From NCBI GenBank assembly GCA_902495945.1, contig CABUZD010000001.1:1-39383 (forward strand): 39,383 nucleotides of DNA, given 5' to 3'. A model generated the notes under the pieces. The model did not search any database, was not told the DNA's origin, and saw only the letters and a list, made by a program, of their open reading frames with translations. Shown here in pieces: positions 7,930 to 16,027 of the stretch. The position numbers and the translations under genes were made by a program. Position 1 is the stretch's first letter, and the number at the start of each line of letters is the position of its first letter. The DNA is from an uncultured Collinsella sp. GTDB lineage: Bacteria > Actinomycetota > Coriobacteriia > Coriobacteriales > Coriobacteriaceae.

Positions 7930-9555
7930 CTACTCCTTATCAAACGAAACATCGGCGACGGGAAGCTCAATCGTAAAGACCGAGCCGTGCGGGTCCGCCG
8001 CGGCAACCTCTATGCTACCGCCATGCGCCAGCACAATGGAGCGGCAGAGCGAAAGCCCCAGGCCAACGCTGCGGTGGCTGTCGGCCAGGCCATGGTTGGC
8101 GGTATAGAACGACTCAAAGATGCGTTCGCGATCCTCGGGTGCGATGCCCGGACCATCATCGGCCACCGAGCACGCCACGCGTCCATCGTCGACGCTAATC
8201 GAAATCATGATATGCGAGCCTGCGGGCGTATAGGTGATGGCGTTGTTCACCAGATTGACCACCAGCTGCACCATCAGGCGCGCATCGACGTTGACGAGCG
8301 CCGGCTCATCGCACGCCACCACCTTAAGGTCGTGCTCGCGCACGGCAGGGTTCACGTGGCGCAGCGCCTCCTCGACGATATCGTCCATGAGCTCGAGTGT
8401 GGTCGACAGGCGCATACCGCCACCCTCGAGCTTGGTGATGGCGAGCAGGTTCTCGACGGTGGCGTTGAGCCATTGCGCATCCGAGCGAATGGAAAGGAGC
8501 AGGCCGCGGCGCGTCTGGGCATCGAGCACCGCGGTGCCGGTCGAGCCCTGATCGAGCAGGACATCGGCGTTGCCCGAAATACTGGTGAGCGGCGTACGCA
8601 GATCGTGCGAGATGGAGCGCAGCAGGTTGGCGCGCAGCTGTTCGTTTTTGGCGAGCACCGCCGCCTCCTCGCGGGCCTCCATGGCGCGGGCGCGATCGAG
8701 TGCCAGCTCGCCTTCGCTCACGATGGCATCGGCAAGTGTTCGCTCCTCGTGCGTCAGCACGTCGGGCTCGGCAACGATAGCCAGCACGCCCACCACCGAG
8801 GCGGGGTCGCCCGAGCGCGCGAAGCCGTCGCCTGTGCGAACCGTCAGGTAGATGCCATAAAACGCCGAGCCGCCAAACGTGGCGTCGAGCGGCGTTCCCA
8901 CATAGGCGGATGCCGAGAGCCGCGGCGGCATCTGCGGCGCCAGTTCGTGCACCGGTGCGGCATCGCCCACGGCCGTGTATGTCGCACGCGGCAGCAGGTC
9001 ATCGCCCTCGGCGTCGGCGCTGTACCACACGACCGGACAGCCCGAAAGACGCGCCAGCTGCGTGGCCATGGCATGGACAATCTGCTGCTGATCGGCGCAC
9101 CGCTGCAGCATGCGGTTGGTCTCGAGCACCATATGCGTGCGGCGGTCGCTGGCGGCAGCCTGTGCCAAGGCACGGCGCAGGGCCAACGCAATCGAGCTCG
9201 ACACAAGCGAGACCACGAACATGATGAAGAACATGCCGGGATAGCCGCGGTCGATAAGCGACAGCGAGTAGCGCGGGTCGACAAACAAGAAGTTGTAGAG
9301 CGCCACGGCGGCAGCCGAGCTCAGCAAGCAATACAGGCGACTCCAGGTAAAGAATGCGCACAGCTGAACGGCGAACACATAGACGATCATGATGCTCGGC
9401 GCGAGACCCGGATGGTCGAGCAGCGCGCCCACAATCGTCGCCGCGACCAGCAGCCCCACCGATACGCAGGCGTCATACAGAGGAGTGCGGCGCGTCAGCG
9501 TTGTGCGCCGCCACCAAAAGCTATCGGCAATATCGCCGTCCGTACGGACGTCCAT
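7930..9555 (-). CDS. kdpD: Short KdpD-like sensor histidine kinase lacking the N-terminal KdpD/USP region
   Basis: A 541-residue membrane histidine kinase. The order is a short cytoplasmic N-terminus, four closely spaced membrane segments of the DUF4118 type (about residues 28-130), a GAF-like domain (about 140-290), HisKA with phospho-histidine H317 (SISHDLRTPL), and HATPase with N box (NLVNNAITYTP), G1 (DDGPGIAPEDRERIF) and G2 (GLGLSLC). Full KdpD proteins are near 900 residues and start with a Walker-type KdpD domain plus a universal-stress domain; both are absent here. The kinase core is intact, so this is a natural short form, not a broken gene. ATG at 9555 follows a G-rich ribosome binding site. 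A strong hairpin terminator lies just upstream. Confidence 0.9.
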   Translation of the reverse strand: MDVRTDGDIADSFWWRRTTLTRRTPLYDACVSVGLLVAATIVGALLDHPGLAPSIMIVYVFAVQLCAFFTWSRLYCLLSSAAAVALYNFLFVDPRYSLSLIDRGYPGMFFIMFVVSLVSSSIALALRRALAQAAASDRRTHMVLETNRMLQRCADQQQIVHAMATQLARLSGCPVVWYSADAEGDDLLPRATYTAVGDAAPVHELAPQMPPRLSASAYVGTPLDATFGGSAFYGIYLTVRTGDGFARSGDPASVVGVLAIVAEPDVLTHEERTLADAIVSEGELALDRARAMEAREEAAVLAKNEQLRANLLRSISHDLRTPLTSISGNADVLLDQGSTGTAVLDAQTRRGLLLSIRSDAQWLNATVENLLAITKLEGGGMRLSTTLELMDDIVEEALRHVNPAVREHDLKVVACDEPALVNVDARLMVQLVVNLVNNAITYTPAGSHIMISISVDDGRVACSVADDGPGIAPEDRERIFESFYTANHGLADSHRSVGLGLSLCRSIVLAHGGSIEVAAADPHGSVFTIELPVADVSFDKE

Positions 9556-9583
9556 CAGTGCCCCGCCCCTCTCTCAAAAACAA

Positions 9584-9621
9584 AAACCACCACAAAGGGA
9601 CAGGCACCTTTGTGGTGGTTT
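9584..9621 (-). terminator. Perfect 15-bp hairpin with T tract, 29 bases before kdpD
   Basis: AAACCACCACAAAGG (9584-9598) pairs perfectly with 9607-9621 around an 8-base loop. On the minus strand the stem is followed by TTTTTGTTTTTG, the pattern of an intrinsic terminator. A second, imperfect copy of the right arm follows at 9621-9635 and could compete for the same partner. The position is between the 64-aa gene and kdpD. Confidence 0.75.
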
Positions 9622-9666
9622 CCCTTGTGGTGGTTCCAAGTGTATAGCCTTTGCAACCGACGGTCG

Positions 9667-9861
9667 CTAGACAAACAGCACGTGCGCGAGCAGGGCACAC
9701 ACGCACACCGCTCCAAATACCAGTGCCACGATCGAAATTACGCGATCGGCCATATCCATGTTGGCACGGTTCGTCAAAAACCGATCTTCGGCGGCGTCAG
9801 CGCGTGCCTCACGTACCAGCTCGGCAACCACCTCGCGGCCATCAAGCATCTTTGCATCCAT
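9667..9861 (-). CDS. Small single-pass membrane protein between kup and kdpD
   Basis: A 64-residue protein of unknown family. A charged N-terminal half (DGREVVAELVREARADAAED) is followed by one C-terminal membrane helix (about residues 40-62, ISIVALVFGAVCVCALLAHV), so it would be tail-anchored with a cytoplasmic head. I chose the ATG at 9861 because GGGGAGG sits five bases upstream; the frame extends ten residues to 9891 without a ribosome binding site. It starts 61 bases after the kup stop on the same strand and precedes kdpD, so co-transcription with kup is likely. A role as a regulator or accessory subunit of Kup or KdpD is possible by position only. No motif names a function. Confidence 0.75.
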   Translation of the reverse strand: MDAKMLDGREVVAELVREARADAAEDRFLTNRANMDMADRVISIVALVFGAVCVCALLAHVLFV

Positions 9862-9922
9862 GTTTGCCTCCCCGGTCTCAATCTTGTCCATCGAAAACCA
9901 ACTCCGTGCAACCCGTCGGCGC

Positions 9923-11950
9923 CTACGGCCGCTCGTTGGGGGCCAGGCGCTGCATCTTGTTCACGGCCTTGAACTTGGTGAACAGCGGCACGTACTCAAA
10001 GCTCACGTTGGAGTTCTCCAGGCCGTACCAGCGTGCAGGCGTGCCGGCGGCGCGGCGGATGATGTACTTGAGCGTGATGGCCGTACGCTCGCTCGGCTCC
10101 ACATCGCTTTCGGGCGCCAGAAGCTTACGAATCAGGACGAACTTGAACGTACCGATGTTGCCCGGATCCTTGTAGACCGAGTAGTCATGCGTCTGCGCCG
10201 GCAGCTCGCCGGTGGCAGCCAGGTCCTGAACGACCTGACGCAGATAGGCATTGACGCGCTGGTTGATCTTGTAGCCCAGGTACAGATGCACGCGGAACAC
10301 GTAGTCGGTGCCGAACGTCTCGACCGAATAGGCAAAGGTATGCGGCTCATCCATGGTCTCGACATTCACGAACCACCAGGCACGAGCGCGCTTGGGATGC
10401 TTGTCCAAGATCGAGTAGACGATATCACGGTCAATGTAATCGGTATGGGTGTCCTTGGTCAGGTACACGATGTTGTCGCTCATGCGCTCATAGCGATCGT
10501 CGTCGCGCAGGCGCTTGAGCTGCGGCAGGTAGCTGCGCAGCGGCAGCAGCGTAAACTGGCGCTGCTCGACCGCCGTGCCGTTGTACCAGCACACCATAAT
10601 GCCCATGATGAGTGCAGCCATGAGGATGGTGAAGTAGCCGCCGTGGAAGAACTTGGTGAGCGAGCTCACGAAGAAGAAGCCTTCGAGCAAAAGGAAGAAG
10701 GCCGCGAAGATCCACGGAGCAACCTTGAGCTTGCGCTCCTCGTGCAGGTAGAAGAAGAGCAGCAGCGTGGTGCACATCATAGTCAGCGTAATGGCAAGGC
10801 CGTAGGCGGCTTCCATATGCGCCGAGTTCTGGAACAGCAGCACCACGATGACGCAGCCGACAAGCATGACGTTGTTGACCATGGGGATGTAGAGCTGGCC
10901 CTTGGTCTCGGCAGGGTAGAAGACCTGCATGTGCGGCATGAGGTCCAGGCGGCTGGCCTCGGACACCAGCGAGAATGCGCCGGTGATGAGCGCCTGCGAG
11001 GCAATGATGGCCGCGACGGTGGAAAGGCCTACGGCAAACGGGCGCAGGCCCGGGGCGAGCATCTGGTAGAACGGGTTGAGATCGGCAATGCCCATGAGCT
11101 CGGGGTTGGCAGCGTTGTTCATAAGCCAAGCGCCCTGGCCCATATAGGAAAGCAGCAGGCAGCACTTAACGAACGGCCAGGTAGCGTAGATGTTGCCGCG
11201 GCCGACGTGGCCCATGTCGGAGTAGAGCGCCTCGGCACCGGTGGTGGCGAGGAAGCAGCTGCCCAGAATCATGATGCCCGCGTGGTTGTTGGGGCTCAGC
11301 AAAAAGGCGATGCCGCGCACCGGGTTGAGGCACAGCAGCACGGCGGGGTGCTGGAAGACAAAGAACAGACCCGTGCCGCCCAGGAACAGGAACCACAGCG
11401 TCATGATGGGGCCAAAGGCGTGACCGATCTTGGCCGTACCGATGCGCTGTACCAAGAAGAGCGCGATGATGATGGCGAGCGTAATGGCGACGACGCGGCC
11501 CTGATCATCGCCCAGCACGGCATGGACCGCCGGGATAGTGCGCAGGCCCTCGATGGCCGTGGTAACGGTAACGGCCGGCGTCAGGATGCCGTCGGCGAGC
11601 AGCGCGGCGCCACCCAGCATGGCGGGGATGATAAGCCACTTGCCGCAGCGCTTGACCAGGCTGTACAGGGCAAAGATGCCGCCCTCACCATGGTTATCGG
11701 CGCGCAGCGAGATGAGCACATACTTGATGGTGGTCAGCAGCGTGACCGTCCACACGACAAGGGAGAGCGCGCCGAGCACGAACTCCTCCGTGACGCTTCC
11801 GATGCCGCCGTTGCCGGCAACGAGCGCCTTGGTTACATACATGGGGCTGGTGCCGATATCACCATACACCACGCCCAGCGTGACGAGCATCGCCGAGATG
11901 CTCACAGGAATCGCAGCGTGCGAGGCTGCCTCCTTGGCCTTTTGTTCCAT
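9923..11950 (-). CDS. kup: KUP-family potassium uptake protein
   Basis: A 675-residue potassium/proton symporter of the KUP/HAK/KT family in the cytoplasmic membrane. The family signature GVVYGDIGTSPMY lies in the first membrane helix, followed by NHGEGGIFALY. About twelve hydrophobic segments occupy residues 15-470, with a soluble C-terminal domain to the end. The length fits the family (620-700 residues). I chose the ATG at 11950, ten bases after GGAGG; a TTG six codons upstream overlaps that ribosome binding site. It leads a minus-strand group with the 64-aa protein and kdpDE. A consensus TATAAT lies 36 bases upstream. Confidence 0.95.
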   Translation of the reverse strand: MEQKAKEAASHAAIPVSISAMLVTLGVVYGDIGTSPMYVTKALVAGNGGIGSVTEEFVLGALSLVVWTVTLLTTIKYVLISLRADNHGEGGIFALYSLVKRCGKWLIIPAMLGGAALLADGILTPAVTVTTAIEGLRTIPAVHAVLGDDQGRVVAITLAIIIALFLVQRIGTAKIGHAFGPIMTLWFLFLGGTGLFFVFQHPAVLLCLNPVRGIAFLLSPNNHAGIMILGSCFLATTGAEALYSDMGHVGRGNIYATWPFVKCCLLLSYMGQGAWLMNNAANPELMGIADLNPFYQMLAPGLRPFAVGLSTVAAIIASQALITGAFSLVSEASRLDLMPHMQVFYPAETKGQLYIPMVNNVMLVGCVIVVLLFQNSAHMEAAYGLAITLTMMCTTLLLFFYLHEERKLKVAPWIFAAFFLLLEGFFFVSSLTKFFHGGYFTILMAALIMGIMVCWYNGTAVEQRQFTLLPLRSYLPQLKRLRDDDRYERMSDNIVYLTKDTHTDYIDRDIVYSILDKHPKRARAWWFVNVETMDEPHTFAYSVETFGTDYVFRVHLYLGYKINQRVNAYLRQVVQDLAATGELPAQTHDYSVYKDPGNIGTFKFVLIRKLLAPESDVEPSERTAITLKYIIRRAAGTPARWYGLENSNVSFEYVPLFTKFKAVNKMQRLAPNERP

Positions 11951-11985
11951 AAGCCGGTTTCCTCCCAACTTTAATGTTCGAAGGG

Positions 11986-11991
11986 ATTATA
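11986..11991 (-). promoter_or_regulatory. Putative -10 box (TATAAT) of kup
   Basis: A consensus TATAAT read on the minus strand, 36 bases upstream of the kup ATG. The hexamer 17 bases further upstream (CATTAA) is a poor -35. If used, the leader would be about 28 bases, too short for a riboswitch. Confidence 0.45.
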
Positions 11992-12072
11992 GGTAATCGG
12001 CCCATGTTTTAATGCACTGTTTTCCCAGCTAGATAAAGATTTATACAGTCTTTAGGCTACCGCGGCGATATG

Positions 12073-12107
12073 GAATGCGGCAAAGGGACTGTCCCTTTGT
12101 CACATTC
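12073..12107. repeat. Palindrome just downstream of the nitroreductase stop
   Basis: CAAAGGGAC (12081-12089) and GTCCCTTTG (12091-12099) are exact complements around one base. GAATG (12073-12077) and CATTC (12103-12107) add an outer stem. It resembles the hairpin at 9584-9621, which shares the AAAGGGAC and CCTTTG core words. It may act as a 3'-end structure for the minus-strand nitroreductase. No T tract follows. Confidence 0.5.
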
Positions 12108-12108
12108 G

Positions 12109-12957
12109 TCATTTTCCAAGCCAATTTTTGAACCACCACTCCATGGAGCGGCTCATCTCGGCCATAAAGGGACTGGTGTGTTTGCGGGCGTAGATATCCA
12201 CCACGCGCTCGCCCACCTCGCGGGCATGCGGGCGAAACATCGCGTCCATCTCGGCCACCTGCGCGTCCATGGTCGCAGCATCGGCGCGGCAGTAGCGCTC
12301 CTCGTGTACCAGGTTCACCACAGGATGCGCAATGGCCGGACGCTCCTTACGGGGCGTGCCGATGATGAGCATCGACAGCGGCATGGTATAGGGCGGCAGA
12401 TCGAGCAGCTCGGCAACTTCCTCGGCATTCTCGACGATATCACCGATGTAGCAGCTCCCCAGCCCCAGGGCTTCGGCGGCAACCACGGCGTTTTGCGCGG
12501 CGATCACGGCATCCTGCGCCGCGATGGCAAAGTCGCCCAAACCCGGCGCGCGGCGGGGCGCCTTGCCCGTGCGCTCGACAAACTCGGGCTCAAAGCAACC
12601 CACATGCTCAAACAGATCGATCCACTTGGCATAGTCGACCACAAATATAAGTGCCCAGGGCGCCTTGGCGATCATGGGCTGGTGATCGCACAGGTCGGCC
12701 AGACGATCGAGCGTGGCCTGTTCGCGAATGCTTACGATGGAGTACATCATCATGGCGCCTGCCGACGGCGCACGGCTCGCCGCATGCAGGATCGCCGCCC
12801 GCTGCTCGTCGGTCACCGCCACGGGACGATCGTCGTCATCACGCGCGAAGGCACGCGTGGAGGAACGGTGCTCCAACGTGTCCAGCACCGCATTGCCCGT
12901 GGTCTCGACCGGATAGCCACACGTATCCACAGCCTTGGTGCAAACCTGCTCGTTCAT
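12109..12957 (-). CDS. Nitroreductase family protein
   Basis: A 282-residue FMN-dependent oxidoreductase of the nitroreductase superfamily. Recognisable pieces are the phosphate-binding start HRSSTRAF (about residue 30), the helix AAILHAASRAPSAGAMM, AAQNAVVAAEALGLGSCYIGD in the middle, and LSMLIIGTPRKERP. The long C-terminal extension after residue 220 ends in a tryptophan-rich segment (MEWWFKNWL). The substrate could be a nitro compound, a quinone or a flavin; this cannot be told from sequence. ATG at 12957 has AGGATGAGG just upstream. It is divergent from the LTA-synthase-like gene across a 213-base gap in which I see no clear promoter pair or other feature. Confidence 0.87.
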   Translation of the reverse strand: MNEQVCTKAVDTCGYPVETTGNAVLDTLEHRSSTRAFARDDDDRPVAVTDEQRAAILHAASRAPSAGAMMMYSIVSIREQATLDRLADLCDHQPMIAKAPWALIFVVDYAKWIDLFEHVGCFEPEFVERTGKAPRRAPGLGDFAIAAQDAVIAAQNAVVAAEALGLGSCYIGDIVENAEEVAELLDLPPYTMPLSMLIIGTPRKERPAIAHPVVNLVHEERYCRADAATMDAQVAEMDAMFRPHAREVGERVVDIYARKHTSPFMAEMSRSMEWWFKNWLGK

Positions 12958-13170
12958 CGCCTCATCCTCGCTAATTCTTTAAGAAGCCTTTACGTTTCCG
13001 TGTAATTCCCGTCCATTATCGCGCAGGTCGCCACTACATTGCGCCACACCGCCACACGTGCGCGTTAATATGGCTGGTTGTTGTGCGCAGACACCAATTG
13101 CAGCGCATATCTTGGTAACAATCGGGTAAACCCCCGCTTTCGTACGTTTTAGTTTGTGAGGAGTCTCAGC

Positions 13171-15471
13171 ATGTTCGCTGCCGCCATCTCGCTCGTCGGT
13201 CTTGCGGCGACCGTCTACCTTGTCTTGCGCGAGGCCAAGGCCATTCGCGCTCAGTCGGGCACCGTTGCCAAAAGCGCTCTTGGGTGGAGCATCGCCTTCG
13301 GCCTGTTCCAGGTCTTTTTGACTATTTGGGGCGCCGTGGGCCTCGTCGCTCAAAACGAGCCGCTCGCCTTTGTGATGCTCATCCTGACCAACGCCATCCT
13401 CACCGGCTGCGCTTGGGCCAGCATCGCACGCGACCGCATCGCCCCGCGCGTCTTTGCGTTCGCCGCGCCCGACGCCCCCGCCCCCACCGGCAAGCTCGCC
13501 CGCCTGCGCGGCGCCTTTGTGGGCAAACCGCTCGTCGCCGCCGTCCTGTGCCTGCTGCTCGCCGGCGTCTTTGCGCTGCTGGGCATGGAGGTCTCGTCCA
13601 ACCACGACTTTACTTGGGTCTACCCCCTATGCATCCTGCTCGAGTGGGCCATCATCACCACGCTCATGGTCGGCCTGTTCTTCCTGTTCCAGCGCCACGG
13701 CGCAGCTTCCGCGGTCCTGGCCTTTGCCCTCTTTGTCCTGGGCATTGCCGAGTTCTTCGTCATCACGTTTAAATCCATGCCCATCCAGCCGGGCGACCTT
13801 TCGGCCATCTCCACCGCCGCCGCGGTCGCCGGCACCGGCTACACCTTCTCGATCTCGCTGTTCTGCGTGCTGTCCATGGGCTTTACCGCCATCGCCATGC
13901 TGCTGTGCGAGTACGCCGGCCTGGTAGCACCGCACCGTCAGAAGGGTGCCGCCAACGCCAAGCGTATGCTGCTCACCAACCTGCTCGTGGCAGTGCTGTG
14001 CCTGGGCGGCGTAACCGCGCATGTCACGCTCATCGACTACTACAACACCCTCGGCATCACCGTCTACACCTGGCGCCCGCTCGAGAGCTACTGGCGCGAG
14101 GGCTACCTGCCCGCCTTTATTAGTGCGGCGCAGTCCATCAAGCCGCCCAAACCCGCCGACTACTCCGTCGACGATGCCAAGGCCACGCTCAAAAAGTACG
14201 CCAAGGCCTACGACAAGTCCGACGCGGCCAAGAGCGACGAGCGCGCCGCCGCAAAGGAGCAGTTCGACAGCGAGAAGCCCACGGTCATCGCCATCATGAA
14301 CGAGACCTTCTCAGACCTTTCGATCTACCAGAACATGCGCGCCGGCTACGAGGGCCCGCAGTACTTTAAGAGCCTGTCCAACTGCCTCAGCCGCGGCAAG
14401 CTCTACGTGAGTGCCTACGGCGGCGGCACCGCCAATACCGAGTTTGAGTTTATGACCGGCAACTCCATGGCCAACCTGGGCTCGGGTGTGTACCCCTACA
14501 CCATCTACAACATGGAAACGACCGGGAATCTGGCAGAGCAGTTCAAGTCGCTCGGATATTCCACCACGGCCATGCACCCCAACCACGCGACCAACTGGAA
14601 CCGCGAGAACGTCTACAAGGACTTTGGCTTTGACCAGTTCCTGTCCATCAACGACTTCCAGGGAGCCGACACCCTGCGCGGCATGGTGACCGACCAGGCT
14701 ACCTACGACAAGATTCTCGAGTTGCTCGACCAGAACGCCGATCCGCAGTTTATCTTCGACGTGACCATGCAGAACCACTCGGGCTACGACACGGGCCTGC
14801 TGCCGGTCGACAAGCAGATGCACCTGAATATCGACACGACCGATCTGGACGCCAAGACCGTCGAGGACGGCACGCTGTCCGATGTCGACGAGTATGTCTC
14901 GTGCATCGAGCAGTCCGACCAGGCGCTTCGCTACTTCCTCAACGCCCTGAGCAAGCTCGACCGTAAGGTAGTCGTGGTGTTCTGGGGCGACCACCAGCCG
15001 TTCTTCCCGTCCAAGTTCAACGATAAGTGGTTTACCGGCGAGGACGATGCCACGCACCAGGAACGTCTGTGGCAGACCGACTACATCATCTGGGCCAACT
15101 ACGACGTTGCCGGCTGCGACCAGACGAGTGAGGTCGACGACCTGTCCACCAACTACCTGTCCACGCAGCTCATGCAGCTGATTGGCGCCCCGCTGACTGA
15201 CTACCAGAAAGCGCACATGACGCTGCGCGAGTCGCTGCCCGCTATCAACTCGGTCGGCTACGAGGACGCCAGCCTGCGTTGGGCGCTCTCCTCCAACGTC
15301 ACCGGTGACGACGCCGAAGCCGCAGCCGCCACCAAGGCGCGCGAGGATTACGCCAAGATGCAGTACTACGAGATGTTCCGCGACGGCAAGAACGTGTACA
15401 CCGAGCACTTCCAGACCGAGGCCAACGAGACCGACCCCAACCTGGCACCGGGTACGACCAAGATCAAGTAG
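13171..15471 (+). CDS. LTA synthase family membrane phosphoglycerol transferase
   Basis: A 766-residue polytopic membrane protein with an extracellular alkaline-phosphatase/sulfatase-fold domain, the LtaS/MdoB type that moves glycerol-phosphate units onto envelope glycans or glycolipids. Several membrane helices lie before residue 300. In the catalytic domain I see the metal ligand E378 in MNETFSD, the nucleophile-type threonine T420 in GGGTANTEFEFMTG, and D607/H608 in FWGDHQPFF. The C-terminal tail is acidic and polar. ATG at 13171 follows GAGGAG by seven bases; a GTG at 13156 is in frame but overlaps that site. Whether the product is lipoteichoic acid or another polymer is not decidable here. 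A structured element follows 21 bases after the stop. Confidence 0.9.
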   Translation: MFAAAISLVGLAATVYLVLREAKAIRAQSGTVAKSALGWSIAFGLFQVFLTIWGAVGLVAQNEPLAFVMLILTNAILTGCAWASIARDRIAPRVFAFAAPDAPAPTGKLARLRGAFVGKPLVAAVLCLLLAGVFALLGMEVSSNHDFTWVYPLCILLEWAIITTLMVGLFFLFQRHGAASAVLAFALFVLGIAEFFVITFKSMPIQPGDLSAISTAAAVAGTGYTFSISLFCVLSMGFTAIAMLLCEYAGLVAPHRQKGAANAKRMLLTNLLVAVLCLGGVTAHVTLIDYYNTLGITVYTWRPLESYWREGYLPAFISAAQSIKPPKPADYSVDDAKATLKKYAKAYDKSDAAKSDERAAAKEQFDSEKPTVIAIMNETFSDLSIYQNMRAGYEGPQYFKSLSNCLSRGKLYVSAYGGGTANTEFEFMTGNSMANLGSGVYPYTIYNMETTGNLAEQFKSLGYSTTAMHPNHATNWNRENVYKDFGFDQFLSINDFQGADTLRGMVTDQATYDKILELLDQNADPQFIFDVTMQNHSGYDTGLLPVDKQMHLNIDTTDLDAKTVEDGTLSDVDEYVSCIEQSDQALRYFLNALSKLDRKVVVVFWGDHQPFFPSKFNDKWFTGEDDATHQERLWQTDYIIWANYDVAGCDQTSEVDDLSTNYLSTQLMQLIGAPLTDYQKAHMTLRESLPAINSVGYEDASLRWALSSNVTGDDAEAAAATKAREDYAKMQYYEMFRDGKNVYTEHFQTEANETDPNLAPGTTKIK

Positions 15472-15492
15472 CGGGTCGCTCATAACTGAAAC

Positions 15493-15620
15493 GTCTGTCC
15501 GGGCGGAGGTATGTAAGGCTCCCTGCTCGGACAGTCCTGCGCAAGACGGAGGCCACATTAAGTGGCCTCCTTTGCGTGCGGAACTCGCGATGAACCTTAT
15601 ATGCCTCCGCCCGGACAGAC
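15493..15620 (+). ncRNA. Candidate structured 3'-end RNA element, copy 1
   Basis: Outer arms 15493-15518 and 15595-15620 form 26 consecutive pairs, 24 Watson-Crick and two G-U. Inside is a second stem, GGAGGCCAC (15548-15556), loop ATTAA, GTGGCCTCC (15562-15570), then TTTGCGT. Copy 2 at 20746-20876 on the minus strand has nearly the same loops (for example CAGTCCTGCGCAAGACG and AACTCGCGATGAAC) but different stem sequences that still pair. The inner stem also changes G-C to A-U in a compensated way. It starts 21 bases after the LTA-synthase-like stop, in the same orientation, so it is probably a 3'-UTR element or terminator. A Collinsella RNA motif called Collinsella-1 is known; whether this belongs to it I cannot tell. 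Confidence 0.6.
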
Positions 15621-15675
15621 GCCCTGTTGTTGGAGCGTGGCTTGTCTTGGGTGTATCGCCGAACATATATAAGTT

Positions 15676-15698
15676 GAAGGCCACGTTATGTGGCCTTC
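15676..15698 (+). terminator. Isolated inner hairpin related to the 3'-end element
   Basis: GAAGGCCAC, loop GTTAT, GTGGCCTTC, followed by TTTGTTTGCGG. This is almost the inner stem and tail of the elements at 15493 and 20746, without their outer stem. It could be a remnant or a simple terminator. Confidence 0.5.
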
Positions 15699-15707
15699 TT
15701 TGTTTGC

Positions 15708-15938
15708 GGAAAGTGTGTCCCGAAATTCTTGTCTGGAATGGGATGCAGTTTCCGCTTGGGACCCGATTGGGAAAGTTCATCCCATTTCTCGGTCTAATTA
15801 TGGGACGCAGTTTCCCGTTGAGGACCCTTTGGGAAAGTGCGTCCCGGTCTGGGCGCTCAAACTGGGATGGATTTTCCGGATGAGGGCTTGACGGAAAATG
15901 TGTCCCGTTCCGGGCGCTAATTGTGGGATGCAGTTTCC
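15708..15938. repeat. Array 1 of a 62-bp palindromic repeat (about 4 units)
   Basis: Left arms of the type GGGAYGCANTTTCC start at 15740, 15802, 15864 and 15925, a period of 61-62 bases. Each is followed after about 15-17 bases by an inverted arm of the type GGAAANTGCRTCCC (15769-15783, 15831-15845, 15893-15906), with an extra right arm at 15708-15721 before the first unit and a missing right arm in the last. The spacers between arms are also similar from unit to unit. It is the same repeat, in the same orientation, as array 2 at 20240-20686. With the two 3'-end hairpins and the terminator at 15963, this accounts for the 556-base gap between 15471 and 16028. Confidence 0.85.
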
Positions 15939-15962
15939 GCTTGCGGAGTCTCCACTCAACAG

Positions 15963-16000
15963 AAAACCCGGGTGGCCTGTTTTTTGGCTACCCGGGTTTT
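15963..16000. terminator. 15-bp terminator hairpin downstream of the 1362-aa surface protein gene
   Basis: AAAACCCGGGTGGCC (15963-15977) pairs with 15986-16000 with one G-U pair and an 8-base loop. It lies 27 bases beyond the stop codon of the minus-strand surface protein gene. The A and T runs at the stem ends make it look bidirectional. Confidence 0.75.
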
Positions 16001-16027
16001 TGGGTTGTCGATATGTTCGACTGGCTA

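Noticed and set aside
7930..9555. kdpD as a truncated pseudogene
   Set aside because: The start has a ribosome binding site, all kinase motifs are intact and kdpE is coupled. The upstream sequence is a terminator and another gene, not a decayed N-terminal domain.
11951..12072. c-di-AMP (ydaO-type) riboswitch upstream of kup
   Set aside because: Such riboswitches control potassium transporters in other bacteria, but the putative promoter leaves a leader of about 28 bases, and no conserved ydaO pairing is visible.
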